Below the pieces are notes generated by a model, which was not told the origin of the DNA, searched no databases, and saw nothing but the letters and a program-made list of their open reading frames with translations. DNA of 64,000 nucleotides, taken from UBA7672 sp963784415. Its GTDB lineage: Bacteria; Pseudomonadota; Alphaproteobacteria; Caulobacterales; Hyphomonadaceae. The stretch is taken from positions 434,001 through 498,000 of the forward strand of contig CAWARK010000002.1 of assembly GCA_963784415.1 (NCBI GenBank), in the 5' to 3' direction. A program made the position numbers and the translations under genes. Below are positions 35,927-45,336 of this stretch, in pieces. Each line of letters begins with the position of its first letter. Positions within the stretch are counted from its first letter, which is position 1.

Positions 35927-38545
35927 TTAATTCAACCCCGCCTTCTTCACGTCCGCCGGGACGCCGTTGAGGGATAGCGCGGCGCCTTCGACGGTGACTT
36001 TCACGTCGTCGCCGTCCTTGATGCGGCCTTCGAGGATGCGGCGGGCGAGGGGGTCCTGCAGCTCCTTCTGGATCACGCGCTTCAGCGGACGTGCGCCGTA
36101 GACGGGGTCGTAGCCGCGATCCGACAGCCACTGCATCGCTTCATCTGTAAGGCTGATCGTGATGCGGCGATCGGCAAGAATCTTCTCGAGACGTTTCAGC
36201 TGCACGCCGACGATACGGTCGATCTCGCCGCGGCCGAGGCGCTTGAAGAACACGATCTCGTCAATGCGGTTGAGGAATTCGGGACGGAAATGCGCCCGGA
36301 TCGCTTCCATCACCTCGTCGCGCGTGCGGCCGGAAATGTCGCCTTCCGACTTGTCCTCCGCGATGGCGTGCGCGCCGAGGTTGGACGTCATGATGATGAC
36401 GGTGTTGTTGAAGTTCACGGTGCGGCCCTGGCCGTCGGTCAGGCGGCCATCGTCGAGCACTTGCAGCAGCGTGTTGAACACGTCCGGGTGCGCCTTCTCG
36501 ATCTCGTCGAACAGGATCACCTGATACGGCCTGCGGCGCACAGCCTCAGTGAGGGCGCCGCCTTCTTCATAACCGACATAGCCCGGAGGCGCGCCGATCA
36601 TGCGGCTGACGGCGTGCTTCTCCATATATTCCGACATGTCGAGGCGCAGCACTGCGGTCTCGTCGTCGAAGAGGAATTCGGCGAGCGCTTTCGTAAGTTC
36701 GGTTTTGCCGACGCCGGTGGGGCCGACGAAAATGAAGCTGCCGATCGGGCGGCTCGGATCCTGCAGGCCGGCGCGTGCGCGGCGAACCGCGTTGGCGACG
36801 ATCTCCAGCGCATCGTCCTGGCCGACGACGCGCTTGCGCAGGCCGTCCTCCATGTGGAGCAGTTTCTCGCGTTCGCCTTCCATCATCTTGTCGACCGGAA
36901 TGCCGGTCCAGCGCGAGACAACGGCGGCGATGGCTTCAGCGTCCACCTCTTCCTTCACCAGCGGGGCCTTGGCGTTCTTGTCGGTATCGACCTTGCCTTC
37001 GGATTCCAGGATCAGTTTTTCCAGCGCGGGAATTTCGCCGTACTTGATCTCGCCCGCGCGCGCCCAGTCGGAGCGGCGTTCGGCGTCGGCCATTTCGGCG
37101 CGCACCTTGTCGAGTTTGTCCTTGGCGTTGGTCGCGCCCGCGAGGCGGCCCTTCTCGGCCTTCCACGCGGCGGAGATTTCGTCGGACTTCGCCTGCAATT
37201 CCTTGATCTCGACTTCGCGGCGCTTCAGCCGGTCTTTCGAGGCGTCGTCTTTTTCCTTTTTCAGCGCCTCGGCCTCGATGCGGATCTGCATCAGGCGGCG
37301 ATCGATTTCATCGAGTTCTTCTGGTTTCGATTCCACCGCCATGCGCAGACGCGCGGCGGCTTCGTCCATCAAGTCGATGGCTTTGTCGGGAAGAAAGCGG
37401 TCGGTGATGTAGCGGTTCGACAGCGTCGCGGCGGCGACGATGGCGGCGTCCGAAATACGGATTCCGTGGTGGACTTCGTACTTCTCCTTCAGGCCGCGCA
37501 GGATGGAGATGGTGTCCTCCACGCTCGGCTCGCCGACGAAAACAGGCTGGAAGCGGCGGGCGAGAGCGGCGTCTTTCTCGACGTGCTTGCGGTATTCCTC
37601 CAGCGTGGTCGCCCCGACACAGTGCAGCTCGCCGCGCGCGAGGGCGGGCTTCAGCAGGTTGGACGCGTCCATCGCGCCGTCGGCCTTGCCCGCGCCGACC
37701 AGCGTGTGCATCTCGTCGATGAAAAGGATGATCTGGCCTTCGGCCTGCGTCACTTCCTGCAGCACGGCTTTGAGGCGTTCTTCGAACTCGCCACGGAATT
37801 TCGCGCCTGCGATCAGCGCGCCCATGTCGAGCGCCAGCAGGCTTTTCTCTTTCATGCTGTCCGGCACGTCGCCATTGACGATGCGCAGGGCGAGGCCTTC
37901 CGCGATGGCGGTTTTGCCGACGCCCGGTTCGCCGATCAGCACGGGGTTGTTCTTGGTGCGGCGCGAGAGAACCTGGATGCAACGGCGGATTTCTTCGTCG
38001 CGGCCGATCACTGGATCAAGCTTGCCCGAGCGGGCGGCTTCGGTGAGGTCGCGCGCGTATTTTTTCAGCGCATCGTATTTTTCTTCCGAAGTCGCCGTGT
38101 CGGCCGTGCGCCCCTTGCGCAGGTCGGCGATGGCCTTGACCAGCGCGCTGGTAGTCGCTCCAGCGGAGGTGAGCGCGTCGGCGGCCTTGTTCTTCAGCTT
38201 GGTGGCGGAAAGCAGCAGGCGTTCGGTGGTGACGAAATCATCGCCAGCTTGCGTCGAGTCTTCCTCGGCCATCTGGAACAGGCGCGCGAGGTCCTGGCTG
38301 AGGCCCGGCTGCGAGCCGCCGGTGGATTTGGGCTGGGCTGCTAGCAGCTTGTCGATATTGGATTGCGCCAGCTCGGGATTGCCCCCGGCGGCGCGGATGA
38401 GGTTCGAGGCGAGGCGGTCGCGGTCAGCGAACATCGCCTTGACGAGGTGTTCCGGCAGGATTTGCGGGTGGCCGCTGGCAAGCGCGCTCGTCTGGGCGCT
38501 CTGAACGGCTGCGCGGGCGCGCTCGGTATAGCGTTCGAAGTCCAT
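35927..38545 (-). CDS. clpB: ATP-dependent chaperone ClpB
   Basis: A hexameric AAA+ disaggregase that, with DnaK, rescues aggregated proteins after heat stress. The 872-residue protein has the N-domain (FERYTERARAAVQSAQ), AAA-1 with GEPGVGKTAIAEGLA and LFIDEMHTLVGAG, a ClpB-type M-domain coiled coil between about residues 410 and 530, and AAA-2 with GPTGVGKTELTKAL and ILFDEIEKAHPDV. The sensor Arg region and the C-terminal QKELQDPLARRIL are intact. ATG 38545 gives the family-standard MDFERYTER; an upstream in-frame ATG adds 42 unrelated residues. A sigma-32-like promoter is visible upstream. Confidence 0.96.
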   Translation of the reverse strand: MDFERYTERARAAVQSAQTSALASGHPQILPEHLVKAMFADRDRLASNLIRAAGGNPELAQSNIDKLLAAQPKSTGGSQPGLSQDLARLFQMAEEDSTQAGDDFVTTERLLLSATKLKNKAADALTSAGATTSALVKAIADLRKGRTADTATSEEKYDALKKYARDLTEAARSGKLDPVIGRDEEIRRCIQVLSRRTKNNPVLIGEPGVGKTAIAEGLALRIVNGDVPDSMKEKSLLALDMGALIAGAKFRGEFEERLKAVLQEVTQAEGQIILFIDEMHTLVGAGKADGAMDASNLLKPALARGELHCVGATTLEEYRKHVEKDAALARRFQPVFVGEPSVEDTISILRGLKEKYEVHHGIRISDAAIVAAATLSNRYITDRFLPDKAIDLMDEAAARLRMAVESKPEELDEIDRRLMQIRIEAEALKKEKDDASKDRLKRREVEIKELQAKSDEISAAWKAEKGRLAGATNAKDKLDKVRAEMADAERRSDWARAGEIKYGEIPALEKLILESEGKVDTDKNAKAPLVKEEVDAEAIAAVVSRWTGIPVDKMMEGEREKLLHMEDGLRKRVVGQDDALEIVANAVRRARAGLQDPSRPIGSFIFVGPTGVGKTELTKALAEFLFDDETAVLRLDMSEYMEKHAVSRMIGAPPGYVGYEEGGALTEAVRRRPYQVILFDEIEKAHPDVFNTLLQVLDDGRLTDGQGRTVNFNNTVIIMTSNLGAHAIAEDKSEGDISGRTRDEVMEAIRAHFRPEFLNRIDEIVFFKRLGRGEIDRIVGVQLKRLEKILADRRITISLTDEAMQWLSDRGYDPVYGARPLKRVIQKELQDPLARRILEGRIKDGDDVKVTVEGAALSLNGVPADVKKAGLN

Positions 38546-38646
38546 GTATGACCCTTGTAAAAGCAGTCGATCGGCAAGTCCGGAGACCCGAAACCGGCAT
38601 CCCCGTGGACCAATGGCATGCCTGAATGGCCATGCCTTGATCCATG

Positions 38647-38686
38647 CCAATAGGTAGGTGCAGCAGCTCACCCCGCAAGGGGCGAA
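38647..38686 (-). promoter_or_regulatory. possible sigma-32-type heat-shock promoter of clpB
   Basis: On the minus strand CGCCCCTTGCGG (resembling the CTTGAA -35 box) is followed, about 15 nt later, by CACCTACCTATT (resembling CCCCATnT). It lies about 100 nt before the clpB start. Match is partial, so this is suggestive only. Confidence 0.35.
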
Positions 38687-38723
38687 CGCGATGCGGAAGG
38701 TGGCATTACGTGTGCGGTAGCGC

Positions 38724-40331
38724 TCAGTGCGCGCCGGGTTGCTGCGGCGCGCCGGCGGGGGGCGGAACAGGCTTCCGCAGGAAAGGCACCATGAGCAGCA
38801 TGAGGGCGAAGCCCATCGCCATAATGAGGAACATGTTGTTGTAGGTCATCACCATCGATTCCATCTGCATCCGGCCGGTCAGCTGGGCGATGGCAGCGCC
38901 GGCGGGATCCGGATTGCCGGCCGCCCGCAGGCTGGCTTCGGCCTGCTGCAGGAAGGCCGCGATCTCGGGGCGCTGCGGATCCATGCCCGCCGCGATCTCT
39001 TGCGTGTGCATGTTGTTGGAGTCGAGGCGCAGCGTGTTAAGCGCGGCAAGACCCACGGCGCCGCCAAGGTTGCGGCAGACGGTGATGAGGCCCGTGGCGT
39101 TAGGCAGCTTGAACCCGGGCAACGTGCCGAGCGCCATGAAGTTGTTCGGCACCATCGACATGATGAGGCCCGCGCCGCGCAGGGCCTGCGGCCAGAACAG
39201 CTCTTCGTAGGACGACTCAGCCGTAAGGAAGCTGTTCCAGTAGAGCCCGATGGCGGCAAGCGAGAGGCCGGCGCCCACTAGGAGGCGCGGGTCGATCCGC
39301 CGCATCAGCGCGCCCGAGATCGGCCCGGCGATGAACATGGCGAGACCGCCAATGCTCATGATGTGGCCGATCTGCTCGGCATTGTAGCCGCGCACCGTGC
39401 CGAGGAAGAGCGGCGTCACATAGACCGAGCCGAACAGGCCGAAACCGACGATCACGGCGACGATGGCGCCCACGGAAAAGTTGATGTCCTTGAACACCGT
39501 CAGGTCGACCACCGGGTGCTTCTGCCGGAAGGCGCGCCAGAAGAAGAGGATGCCTGCCAGCGAACAGACGAACATCCACAGCACCAGCTGGTCGTCCTCG
39601 AACCAGCCAGCTGTCGGCCCCTCCTCAAAGATGTACTCGAAGGATCCGAGGAACAGCGCCATCGCGGCAAGGCCGATGATGTCGATATTGCGGATCAGGC
39701 TGAGCTGCGGCGGCTGTTTCGGCGTCAGGTTCCACACCAGCACCGATGCGATGATTCCGGGAATGACGTTGACGAGGAACAGCCAGTGCCAGCTCAGGTT
39801 CTCCGTGATCCAGCCGCCCAGCGTCGGGCCGATGGACGGAGCCAGCGTCGCAACCATGCCGATGGCCACCTGCTGGATCATCGAGCGGTTGGGGCCGAAG
39901 AGGGTGAACGCGGCCGCCATCGTGGTCGGGATCATGGCTGCGCCCATGAAGCCCTGGATGCAGCGGAACACGATGAGGCTGTTGAGGTCCCACGCCATGG
40001 CGCACATCGCGCTCGAGATGGTGAAGCCCGCGGCGGAGAACACGAACAGCCGGCGCATGGAGAGCGCGCGGTTGAGCAGGCCCGACAGCGGAATGCCGAT
40101 CACCTCGGCGATCAGGTAGGTGGTCTGGATCCAGGAGACCTCGTCAGCCGACGCTGAAACGCCGGCCCCGATCTTCTGGATGGAGGAGGCGACGATCTGG
40201 ATGTCCAGGATCGCCATGAACATGCCGATGACCATCGCGAAGAAGCCGATGTTGAGCATCAGGCTTTCGCGCGTTCCCTTCGCGGGGGGAACGTAGGCCG
40301 CTGGAGGCGCCGTCAACGCGGTCGCGCTCAT
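38724..40331 (-). CDS. emrB: DHA2-family MFS multidrug efflux transporter (EmrB-like)
   Basis: A 535-residue drug:proton antiporter with 14 membrane helices typical of the DHA2 family. Landmarks are the N-terminal helix NIGFFAMVIGMFMAILDIQIV, then the Gly-rich segments around GFMGAAMIPTTMAAAFTLFG and the helix ENLSWHWLFLVNVIPG. It pairs with the periplasmic adaptor encoded 5 nt upstream (EmrA type) to form, with an outer-membrane channel, a tripartite pump; no outer-membrane TolC gene is in the window. The TetR regulator divergent from emrA likely controls it. Confidence 0.9.
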   Translation of the reverse strand: MSATALTAPPAAYVPPAKGTRESLMLNIGFFAMVIGMFMAILDIQIVASSIQKIGAGVSASADEVSWIQTTYLIAEVIGIPLSGLLNRALSMRRLFVFSAAGFTISSAMCAMAWDLNSLIVFRCIQGFMGAAMIPTTMAAAFTLFGPNRSMIQQVAIGMVATLAPSIGPTLGGWITENLSWHWLFLVNVIPGIIASVLVWNLTPKQPPQLSLIRNIDIIGLAAMALFLGSFEYIFEEGPTAGWFEDDQLVLWMFVCSLAGILFFWRAFRQKHPVVDLTVFKDINFSVGAIVAVIVGFGLFGSVYVTPLFLGTVRGYNAEQIGHIMSIGGLAMFIAGPISGALMRRIDPRLLVGAGLSLAAIGLYWNSFLTAESSYEELFWPQALRGAGLIMSMVPNNFMALGTLPGFKLPNATGLITVCRNLGGAVGLAALNTLRLDSNNMHTQEIAAGMDPQRPEIAAFLQQAEASLRAAGNPDPAGAAIAQLTGRMQMESMVMTYNNMFLIMAMGFALMLLMVPFLRKPVPPPAGAPQQPGAH

Positions 40332-40336
40332 GGCAG

Positions 40337-41485
40337 TTACTTGCAGTCAGGCTTGGTGGAGACCGTGGCCGTCACCTGCAGGCCGGCGCGCAGCAGGCCC
40401 GACGCCTTGGATTCCGCATCAAGCACGATCTTCACCGGAACGCGCTGCACGATCTTGGTGAAGTTGCCGGTGGCGGTGTCCTGCGGAACCAGGCTGAACG
40501 TGGCGCCGGTCGACGGCGACAGGCTTTGCACGTGGCCTTTGAAATGCTTGTCCGGATAGGCGTCGACGTGAACGTTGACGCACTGGCCGACGCGCATCTC
40601 GTTGATCTGCGTTTCCTTGAAGTTGGCGAGCACCCAGATATCGTCCGACGACACGATCGACAGGGCGACGCGACCCGGCGAGAGGATCTGGCCGACGACC
40701 ACGTCTTTCTTGGTGACGGTGCCGTTCATGGGGGCGTGGATCTTGGTGCGGTCCAGCTCGAGCTGCGCGCCTTCGACTTCGGCTCTTGACGCCTCGACCT
40801 TTGCGTCGGCGGATTCAGCGGCGGCCTGTGCGCTCGAAAGCTGGCTGCGCTGGGCGGTGATGGAGGCATCGGCCTGGGTCAACTGAGCGTTGGCCGTCCG
40901 TTTAGCGGCCTGCACCTGATCGAGCTTGGCCTTCGGATACCAGCCCTTGGCCGCGAGATCGGTAAGGCGTTTGGCGTCTGACTCAGACAGTTCAGCGTTC
41001 GCATCGGCAGCTTCACGCGCGGCGCGTGTTTCAGCCAGCGTGTCGCGCTGGACGGAGATGCGGGCGTGCGCCTGCGCGGCGTCGGCCTCGGCCTGAGCCA
41101 GGTTCGCCTTTGCGTGAGCGAGGCGGAGGACGAATTCGTCATTGGCCAGTTCGATCAGGAGGTCGCCCTCCTTCACCTGCTGGTTCTCGGCGACGAGAAT
41201 GTTCGCGACATAGCCCTCGATCTTCGGCGTCACGCGCGCGATGTCGGAGCGAAGCTGGGCGTTGTCGGTGGAGATGTTGAACCGGCCATTGAGGAACCAG
41301 TCTCCGCCCATCCAGAGCACGGCGATGCCGGCCACGGCCGCAACGCCGATCAGGATCTTCTTGCGCATGCCGCCGCCAGCGGCCTTCACGGGCGGCGCAG
41401 CCGAAACGGCGGTATCGGTCACGGTTGTTTGCGGAGCTTCGGGTTGGGGAGAACCCGGCTCGGTCTTGACGGTCTTGAGGGCCAT
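40337..41485 (-). CDS. emrA: HlyD/EmrA-family membrane fusion protein
   Basis: The periplasmic adaptor of a tripartite efflux pump, 382 residues. It has an Ala/Pro-rich cytoplasmic N-terminus, one membrane segment (KKILIGVAAVAGIAVLWMGG), a lipoyl/barrel half-motif (IEGYVANILVAENQQVKEGDLL), a long alpha hairpin and a second lipoyl half (IHAPMNGTVTKKDVVVGQIL). ATG 41485 was chosen, as the frame upstream is open but unrelated and would place the start inside the regulator's operator. First gene of the emrAB operon. Confidence 0.92.
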   Translation of the reverse strand: MALKTVKTEPGSPQPEAPQTTVTDTAVSAAPPVKAAGGGMRKKILIGVAAVAGIAVLWMGGDWFLNGRFNISTDNAQLRSDIARVTPKIEGYVANILVAENQQVKEGDLLIELANDEFVLRLAHAKANLAQAEADAAQAHARISVQRDTLAETRAAREAADANAELSESDAKRLTDLAAKGWYPKAKLDQVQAAKRTANAQLTQADASITAQRSQLSSAQAAAESADAKVEASRAEVEGAQLELDRTKIHAPMNGTVTKKDVVVGQILSPGRVALSIVSSDDIWVLANFKETQINEMRVGQCVNVHVDAYPDKHFKGHVQSLSPSTGATFSLVPQDTATGNFTKIVQRVPVKIVLDAESKASGLLRAGLQVTATVSTKPDCK

Positions 41486-41546
41486 CTTGAGTGTCCTGTG
41501 GTGGAGGCGCCTGTCCCGGCGTGCGGGAAGGGTATATGTAATTCCC

Positions 41547-41570
41547 GTTACGTTTCCGTTGAAATGTAAC
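41547..41570. promoter_or_regulatory. TetR-type operator between emrA and its regulator
   Basis: Inverted repeat GTTACGTTTC-CGTT-GAAATGTAAC (arms match at 9 of 10 positions) lies midway between the divergent emrA and TetR-family start codons. Length and symmetry fit a TetR dimer site that could repress both promoters. Confidence 0.75.
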
Positions 41571-41620
41571 GATGCAACGCCGAGTATCAAGTGGGGTCGT
41601 TATTGAGTAATCCTGCCGCC

Positions 41621-42277
41621 ATGTCGCAATCAGATTCACCCGCGCCCGACCTCGAGATCGCTGAACCGGAAACCGGCCGGGCGGAGATGCGCCGGGCCGC
41701 CTTCCTCAAGGCCGCTCGGGAAGTCTTCCTCGAATTCGGCTACGATGCTGCAAACATGGCGGAAATCGTGCGCCGCGCGGGTGGCTCGCTCTCGACGCTG
41801 TACGCCCAGTTCGGCGGCAAGAAGGGCCTGTTCGAGGCCATGATCGACTCGCGCGTCGGGGTGCTGACCGAGCAGATGCACATCGAACTGGCGGCGCATG
41901 CGCCCCTGCGCGAGGGCCTGCGGCGGATTGGCGAGGCGTTCCTCGCCCGGCAGCTCGATCCCGAGTCAGTTGATGTGATGCGCCTGATGATCGCCCAGGC
42001 GAAGAAATTCCCCGAGATGGCGCAAACGTGGAGCACGCGCGCGCCGGACGCCGTGCGCCGCGCGCTCGCCATCTATCTGGAAGACCGCGCCCGGGCGGGC
42101 GAGGTGAAGATCGCCAACGCCGAACAGGCAGCGTCCGTCTTCTTCGACCTGATGCGCTCGCGCCTGCAATTCCGCGCGCTGCTGACACCGGGCTATGTGG
42201 CGAGCGAACAGGAAGTCCGCGAAACCGTCGAACGCGCCGTGAAGGTGTTCATGGGCGGTATCGAGTCACTGGCCTAG
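41621..42277 (+). CDS. TetR/AcrR-family regulator of emrAB
   Basis: A 218-residue repressor. The N-terminal helix-turn-helix reads RRAAFLKAAREVFLEFGYDA, then NMAEIVRRAGGSLSTLYAQFGGKKGLFEAMI, the standard TetR signature. The remaining helices form a ligand-binding domain related to AcrR/RutR types. It is divergently placed from emrAB with a clear dyad between them, so it most likely represses the pump and its own gene and is released by pump substrates. ATG 41621 is favoured; alternative GTG 41591 lies closer to the operator. The stop overlaps the end of the convergent enoyl-CoA hydratase gene. Confidence 0.85.
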   Translation: MSQSDSPAPDLEIAEPETGRAEMRRAAFLKAAREVFLEFGYDAANMAEIVRRAGGSLSTLYAQFGGKKGLFEAMIDSRVGVLTEQMHIELAAHAPLREGLRRIGEAFLARQLDPESVDVMRLMIAQAKKFPEMAQTWSTRAPDAVRRALAIYLEDRARAGEVKIANAEQAASVFFDLMRSRLQFRALLTPGYVASEQEVRETVERAVKVFMGGIESLA

Positions 42278-43053
42278 CGCCCCTTGAAGTCCCCCGCGCG
42301 GCGCTCGCTCACAGCCTTCACGCCTTCCTTGAAATCGTCCGTCTTCATCAGCCATTGCTGTTCGGAGAACTCGTGGTCGGTCGCGGCGCGCACGGCCGCC
42401 GCGAGATCGCCCCGCAACGTCTTGCGCGTGGAGCGCACAGCGAGCGGCGCATTCTCCGCGATGGTGGCCGCCATCGTCTGCGCGCGACCGAGCAGGCGGG
42501 GAAGATCGACCAGATCGTCGACCAGTCCCATCTCCAGCGCTTCGGATGCATCATAGCGTTCGCCGCTGAGGAACATCATCGCCGCGTTCTGCCGCCCGAT
42601 CAGCCGGGGCAGGGTGTAGGTGAGGCCGAAGCCCGGATGGAAACCCAGCTTGGTGAAGTTCGCGGCGAACCGCGCCTCGGGCGCCGCCACGCGGAAGTCC
42701 GCGATCAGCGACAGACCGAGCCCTGCGCCGATCGCCGCGCCCTGCACGGCGGCGATGATCGGCAGCTCGGTCGAGAACAGGCGCACGGCCTGATCATACA
42801 GCGGGTTGATCGAGCGTTCGGGGATCGGCCCCTCGCTCGTACGGTTGGAAAGGTCAGCGCCTGAACAGAACACCTTGCCCGCCGTCGCCAGCACAACCGC
42901 GCGCGTTAGCCCATCCTTGTCCAGCGACTCCAGCGCGTCGGCGAGATCACGCATCAGGTCGACGCTCACTGCGTTGATCGGCGGCTTGTCGATGGTGACG
43001 GTGGCGACGAAGCCATCGCGCGTGATGTGAACGTCGCCGATGCGGTCGGTCAT
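42274..43053 (-). CDS. enoyl-CoA hydratase/isomerase family protein
   Basis: A 259-residue crotonase with VTIDKPPINAVSVDLM, oxyanion-hole strand AGKVFCSGADLSN, AAVQGAAIGAGLGLSLIADFRVA and a full-length C-terminal trimerisation region (ERRAGDFKGR). It is the last gene in a run that also encodes an SDR, an acyl-CoA dehydrogenase and an amidohydrolase, all on the minus strand with 5-11 nt gaps between the first three, so it likely hydrates or isomerises an intermediate of the same pathway. ATG 43053 sits 5 nt from the SDR stop. Confidence 0.85.
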   Translation of the reverse strand: MTDRIGDVHITRDGFVATVTIDKPPINAVSVDLMRDLADALESLDKDGLTRAVVLATAGKVFCSGADLSNRTSEGPIPERSINPLYDQAVRLFSTELPIIAAVQGAAIGAGLGLSLIADFRVAAPEARFAANFTKLGFHPGFGLTYTLPRLIGRQNAAMMFLSGERYDASEALEMGLVDDLVDLPRLLGRAQTMAATIAENAPLAVRSTRKTLRGDLAAAVRAATDHEFSEQQWLMKTDDFKEGVKAVSERRAGDFKGR

Positions 43054-43058
43054 GATCG

Positions 43059-43865
43059 CTATCCCAGAAAACGTTCGCGGATGGCCTTGCGGAACGGATC
43101 GATACCGGCGGCAAGACGCTGTGCATAGGTGGCGCGTGCATCGTCGCCTGCAACGAATGTCACGTGGTCGGTGGTATCGATCACGGCGGCGTAGGCTTCT
43201 TCGGCGATCTTCTCGGCGGTCGAAGCGCCCGAGCGCCGTTCGGGATCCGCGAAAGCCTTCATCGTCTTGCCGATGGATTCCATGTAGGCCGGGTGCGGTG
43301 TCATCACGAGCGAGCGGCCCGCGAAGTCCGTCGAGATGCCGCCGGGCGCCAGCGTCTTCACGCGAATGCCGAACGGCGCGAGTTCGTAGGCGAGACTCTC
43401 GCTCCAGCCTTCCAGCGCCCACTTCGTTGCGTGGTAAACCGAGTTGAACGGGAACGTCACCAGTCCGCCGATGGAGGTCGTTGTCAGGATCGTGCCGCGC
43501 TTCTGTTCGCGCAGAGCAGGCAGGAAAGCCTGCGTCACGCGCATCACGCCCAGCAGGTTGGTGTTGAGTTGCGTCTGAAGCTGTTCGTCCGTCGCGCCCT
43601 CGAACGCGCCGGCAAGGCCATAGCCAGCATTGTTGAACACCACATCAACCGGCCCGAGCGCCAGCGCCTTGGCGGCGGTCTCCTTGATCTGCGCCGGGTT
43701 GACGACATCGAGCGGGAGCAGTGTCACGCCGGCAATTGCGCCAAGGTCGGACTTCGACGGATCGCGCATCGTCGCGATCACTTTCCAGCCCTTGCTGGCG
43801 AATAGTTTCGCGGCGGCATAGCCGAGGCCGGTGGAGGCGCCGGTGATGAAGATGGTTTGTGTCAT
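43059..43865 (-). CDS. short-chain dehydrogenase/reductase
   Basis: Classical SDR of 268 residues: TGASTGLGYAAAKLF cofactor loop, ATMRDPSK second strand, NNAGYGLAGAFEG, catalytic Ser in LTTTSIGG and Tyr-Lys in YHATKWALEGWSE, then LAPGGISTDFAGRS. The YHATKWA-type segment places it in a subgroup of NADP-dependent SDRs common in alphaproteobacteria. It sits between the acyl-CoA dehydrogenase and enoyl-CoA hydratase genes in a tight operon and probably oxidises or reduces a pathway intermediate. Starts at ATG 43865. Confidence 0.85.
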   Translation of the reverse strand: MTQTIFITGASTGLGYAAAKLFASKGWKVIATMRDPSKSDLGAIAGVTLLPLDVVNPAQIKETAAKALALGPVDVVFNNAGYGLAGAFEGATDEQLQTQLNTNLLGVMRVTQAFLPALREQKRGTILTTTSIGGLVTFPFNSVYHATKWALEGWSESLAYELAPFGIRVKTLAPGGISTDFAGRSLVMTPHPAYMESIGKTMKAFADPERRSGASTAEKIAEEAYAAVIDTTDHVTFVAGDDARATYAQRLAAGIDPFRKAIRERFLG

Positions 43866-43876
43866 GGCTATGCGTC

Positions 43877-45043
43877 CTAACGTTTGAGACCGAGAAGATT
43901 CCGCGCGACCACCCACTTATGCACTTCGGTCGGGCCGTCATAGATCCGCATCGTGCGCATCTGCGCCTGCATGAGCGATAGCGGCAATTCCTTCGTCACG
44001 CCCATGGCGCCGTACATCTGCATGGCGTGGTCGAGCACTTCGTACGCCATTTCGGTGGCGTAGGCCTTCACGGAGGAAATGTCGGTGCGCACGTCGGCGT
44101 GCTGGTCGAGCTTCCAGGCCGTCTCGTACGTCATCAGCGTCGCCGCCTTGATCCGGGTGTAGGCGTCCGCGATCCACCACTGGATCGCCTGCCGGTTGGC
44201 AAGCGGCTCACCGAACACCACGCGTTGCGGCGCATACTCCAGCATCATGTCGAGCGCGCGCTGCGCCATGCCGATCGACCAGCTCGCCATCTGCAGGCGG
44301 CGCGTCGAGAGCCGCACCTGCATCGGCGCGAAGCCCTGTCCCTCCGTGCCGAGAAGGTTCGCCGCCGGCACGCGGCAATTCTCCAGCGCGACCTCATACG
44401 TGAACTGTCCGCCCAGCATCGGGATACGGCGCAGCACGTTGAAGCCCGGCGTGCCGCGATCGACGAGAAACGCGGAGATGCCGCCGCGCGCGCCCTTCTG
44501 CTTGTCGGTCACCGCCATCAGGATGGTGAAGTCCGCCTCCTGAGCGCGACTGATCCAGATCTTGCGCCCGTTGATGACCCACTCGTCGCCCTCGCGCACG
44601 GCGCGCGTGATCATCGCAGCGGGATCAGCGCCCGCGCCCGGCTCCGAAATCCCGATGGCCGAGACTGTGCCCTTCTGCACATACGGCGCGAGATAGCGCT
44701 CGCGCTGATCCTCGTTCACCGTTGCCATCAGCATGCGCAGGTTGGGCGAGTCCGGCGGCAGGTGATAGGGAACGCATGTCTTCCCCATCTCGATATTGAC
44801 GCCGATCATCGCCACCGTCGGCAGGTCCGCCCCGCCGACATCCTCCGGCGCATCGAGCCCCCACAATCCCATCTCGCGCGAGACAGCGTCGATCCGGTCG
44901 TGCTCTTCGTGGCTGAGATAAGCGCCTTGCCCGTTGGCGTCGCGCTCCAGCACTTTCTGTTCGAGCGGCATCAGGTTCTCGCGCACGAACCGCGCGACAA
45001 GGTCCTGCAACAGCTTGTGCTCTTCCACGAGTGCGAAGTGCAT
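43877..45043 (-). CDS. acyl-CoA dehydrogenase family protein
   Basis: A 388-residue FAD enzyme that introduces a 2,3-double bond into an acyl-CoA. Landmarks are AIGISEPGAGADPAAMITRA, WVINGRKIWISRAQEAD, the mid-domain RVPAANLLGTEGQGF and QMYGAMGVTKELPL with IYDGPTEVHKWVVARNLL at the end. The family's catalytic Glu region lies near YDGPTEVH. Clustered with an amidohydrolase, SDR and crotonase it suggests degradation of a carboxylate with an activated CoA ester. Electron acceptor (ETF) is not in the window. Confidence 0.9.
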   Translation of the reverse strand: MHFALVEEHKLLQDLVARFVRENLMPLEQKVLERDANGQGAYLSHEEHDRIDAVSREMGLWGLDAPEDVGGADLPTVAMIGVNIEMGKTCVPYHLPPDSPNLRMLMATVNEDQRERYLAPYVQKGTVSAIGISEPGAGADPAAMITRAVREGDEWVINGRKIWISRAQEADFTILMAVTDKQKGARGGISAFLVDRGTPGFNVLRRIPMLGGQFTYEVALENCRVPAANLLGTEGQGFAPMQVRLSTRRLQMASWSIGMAQRALDMMLEYAPQRVVFGEPLANRQAIQWWIADAYTRIKAATLMTYETAWKLDQHADVRTDISSVKAYATEMAYEVLDHAMQMYGAMGVTKELPLSLMQAQMRTMRIYDGPTEVHKWVVARNLLGLKR

Positions 45044-45122
45044 CGTTCCTCTCCCGCCGGTCTAGCGCCGATGGGGGCGAGGATGGACCCGCGTTTGAGA
45101 GAAGGGAAGCGCTACGCGCCCG

Positions 45123-45335
45123 CTATATGAGATCCGGAATCGCTGCGAGCACGGCGGCAAGCACAACTAGGGCGACGGCGACTTGCAGGTGGAGCGTCAG
45201 GTCGTCCACCACCATCACGTGCGCGAGTTCATTTCCGACATACATGACCGCCTGGCATGTCCACAGCATGCCAAGCCACAGGGCGAACCGCTTGAAGTAG
45301 GCCCATCGACCGGGAGGTTTCGTATCGATCGTCAT
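45123..45335 (-). CDS. small membrane protein
   Basis: A 70-residue protein with two hydrophobic helices (FALWLGMLWTCQAVMYVG and LQVAVALVVLAAVLAAIPDLI) separated by an acidic/His-containing loop. It starts 1 nt after the stop of the amidohydrolase gene and is probably co-transcribed. It does not match a known family; it might be a membrane adaptor or a regulator, but this is open. Confidence 0.5.
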   Translation of the reverse strand: MTIDTKPPGRWAYFKRFALWLGMLWTCQAVMYVGNELAHVMVVDDLTLHLQVAVALVVLAAVLAAIPDLI

Positions 45336-45336
45336 G

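Noticed and set aside
36290..38344. Long antisense open frame over clpB
   Set aside because: The coding strand is certain from ClpB motifs, and the antisense translation has no domain.
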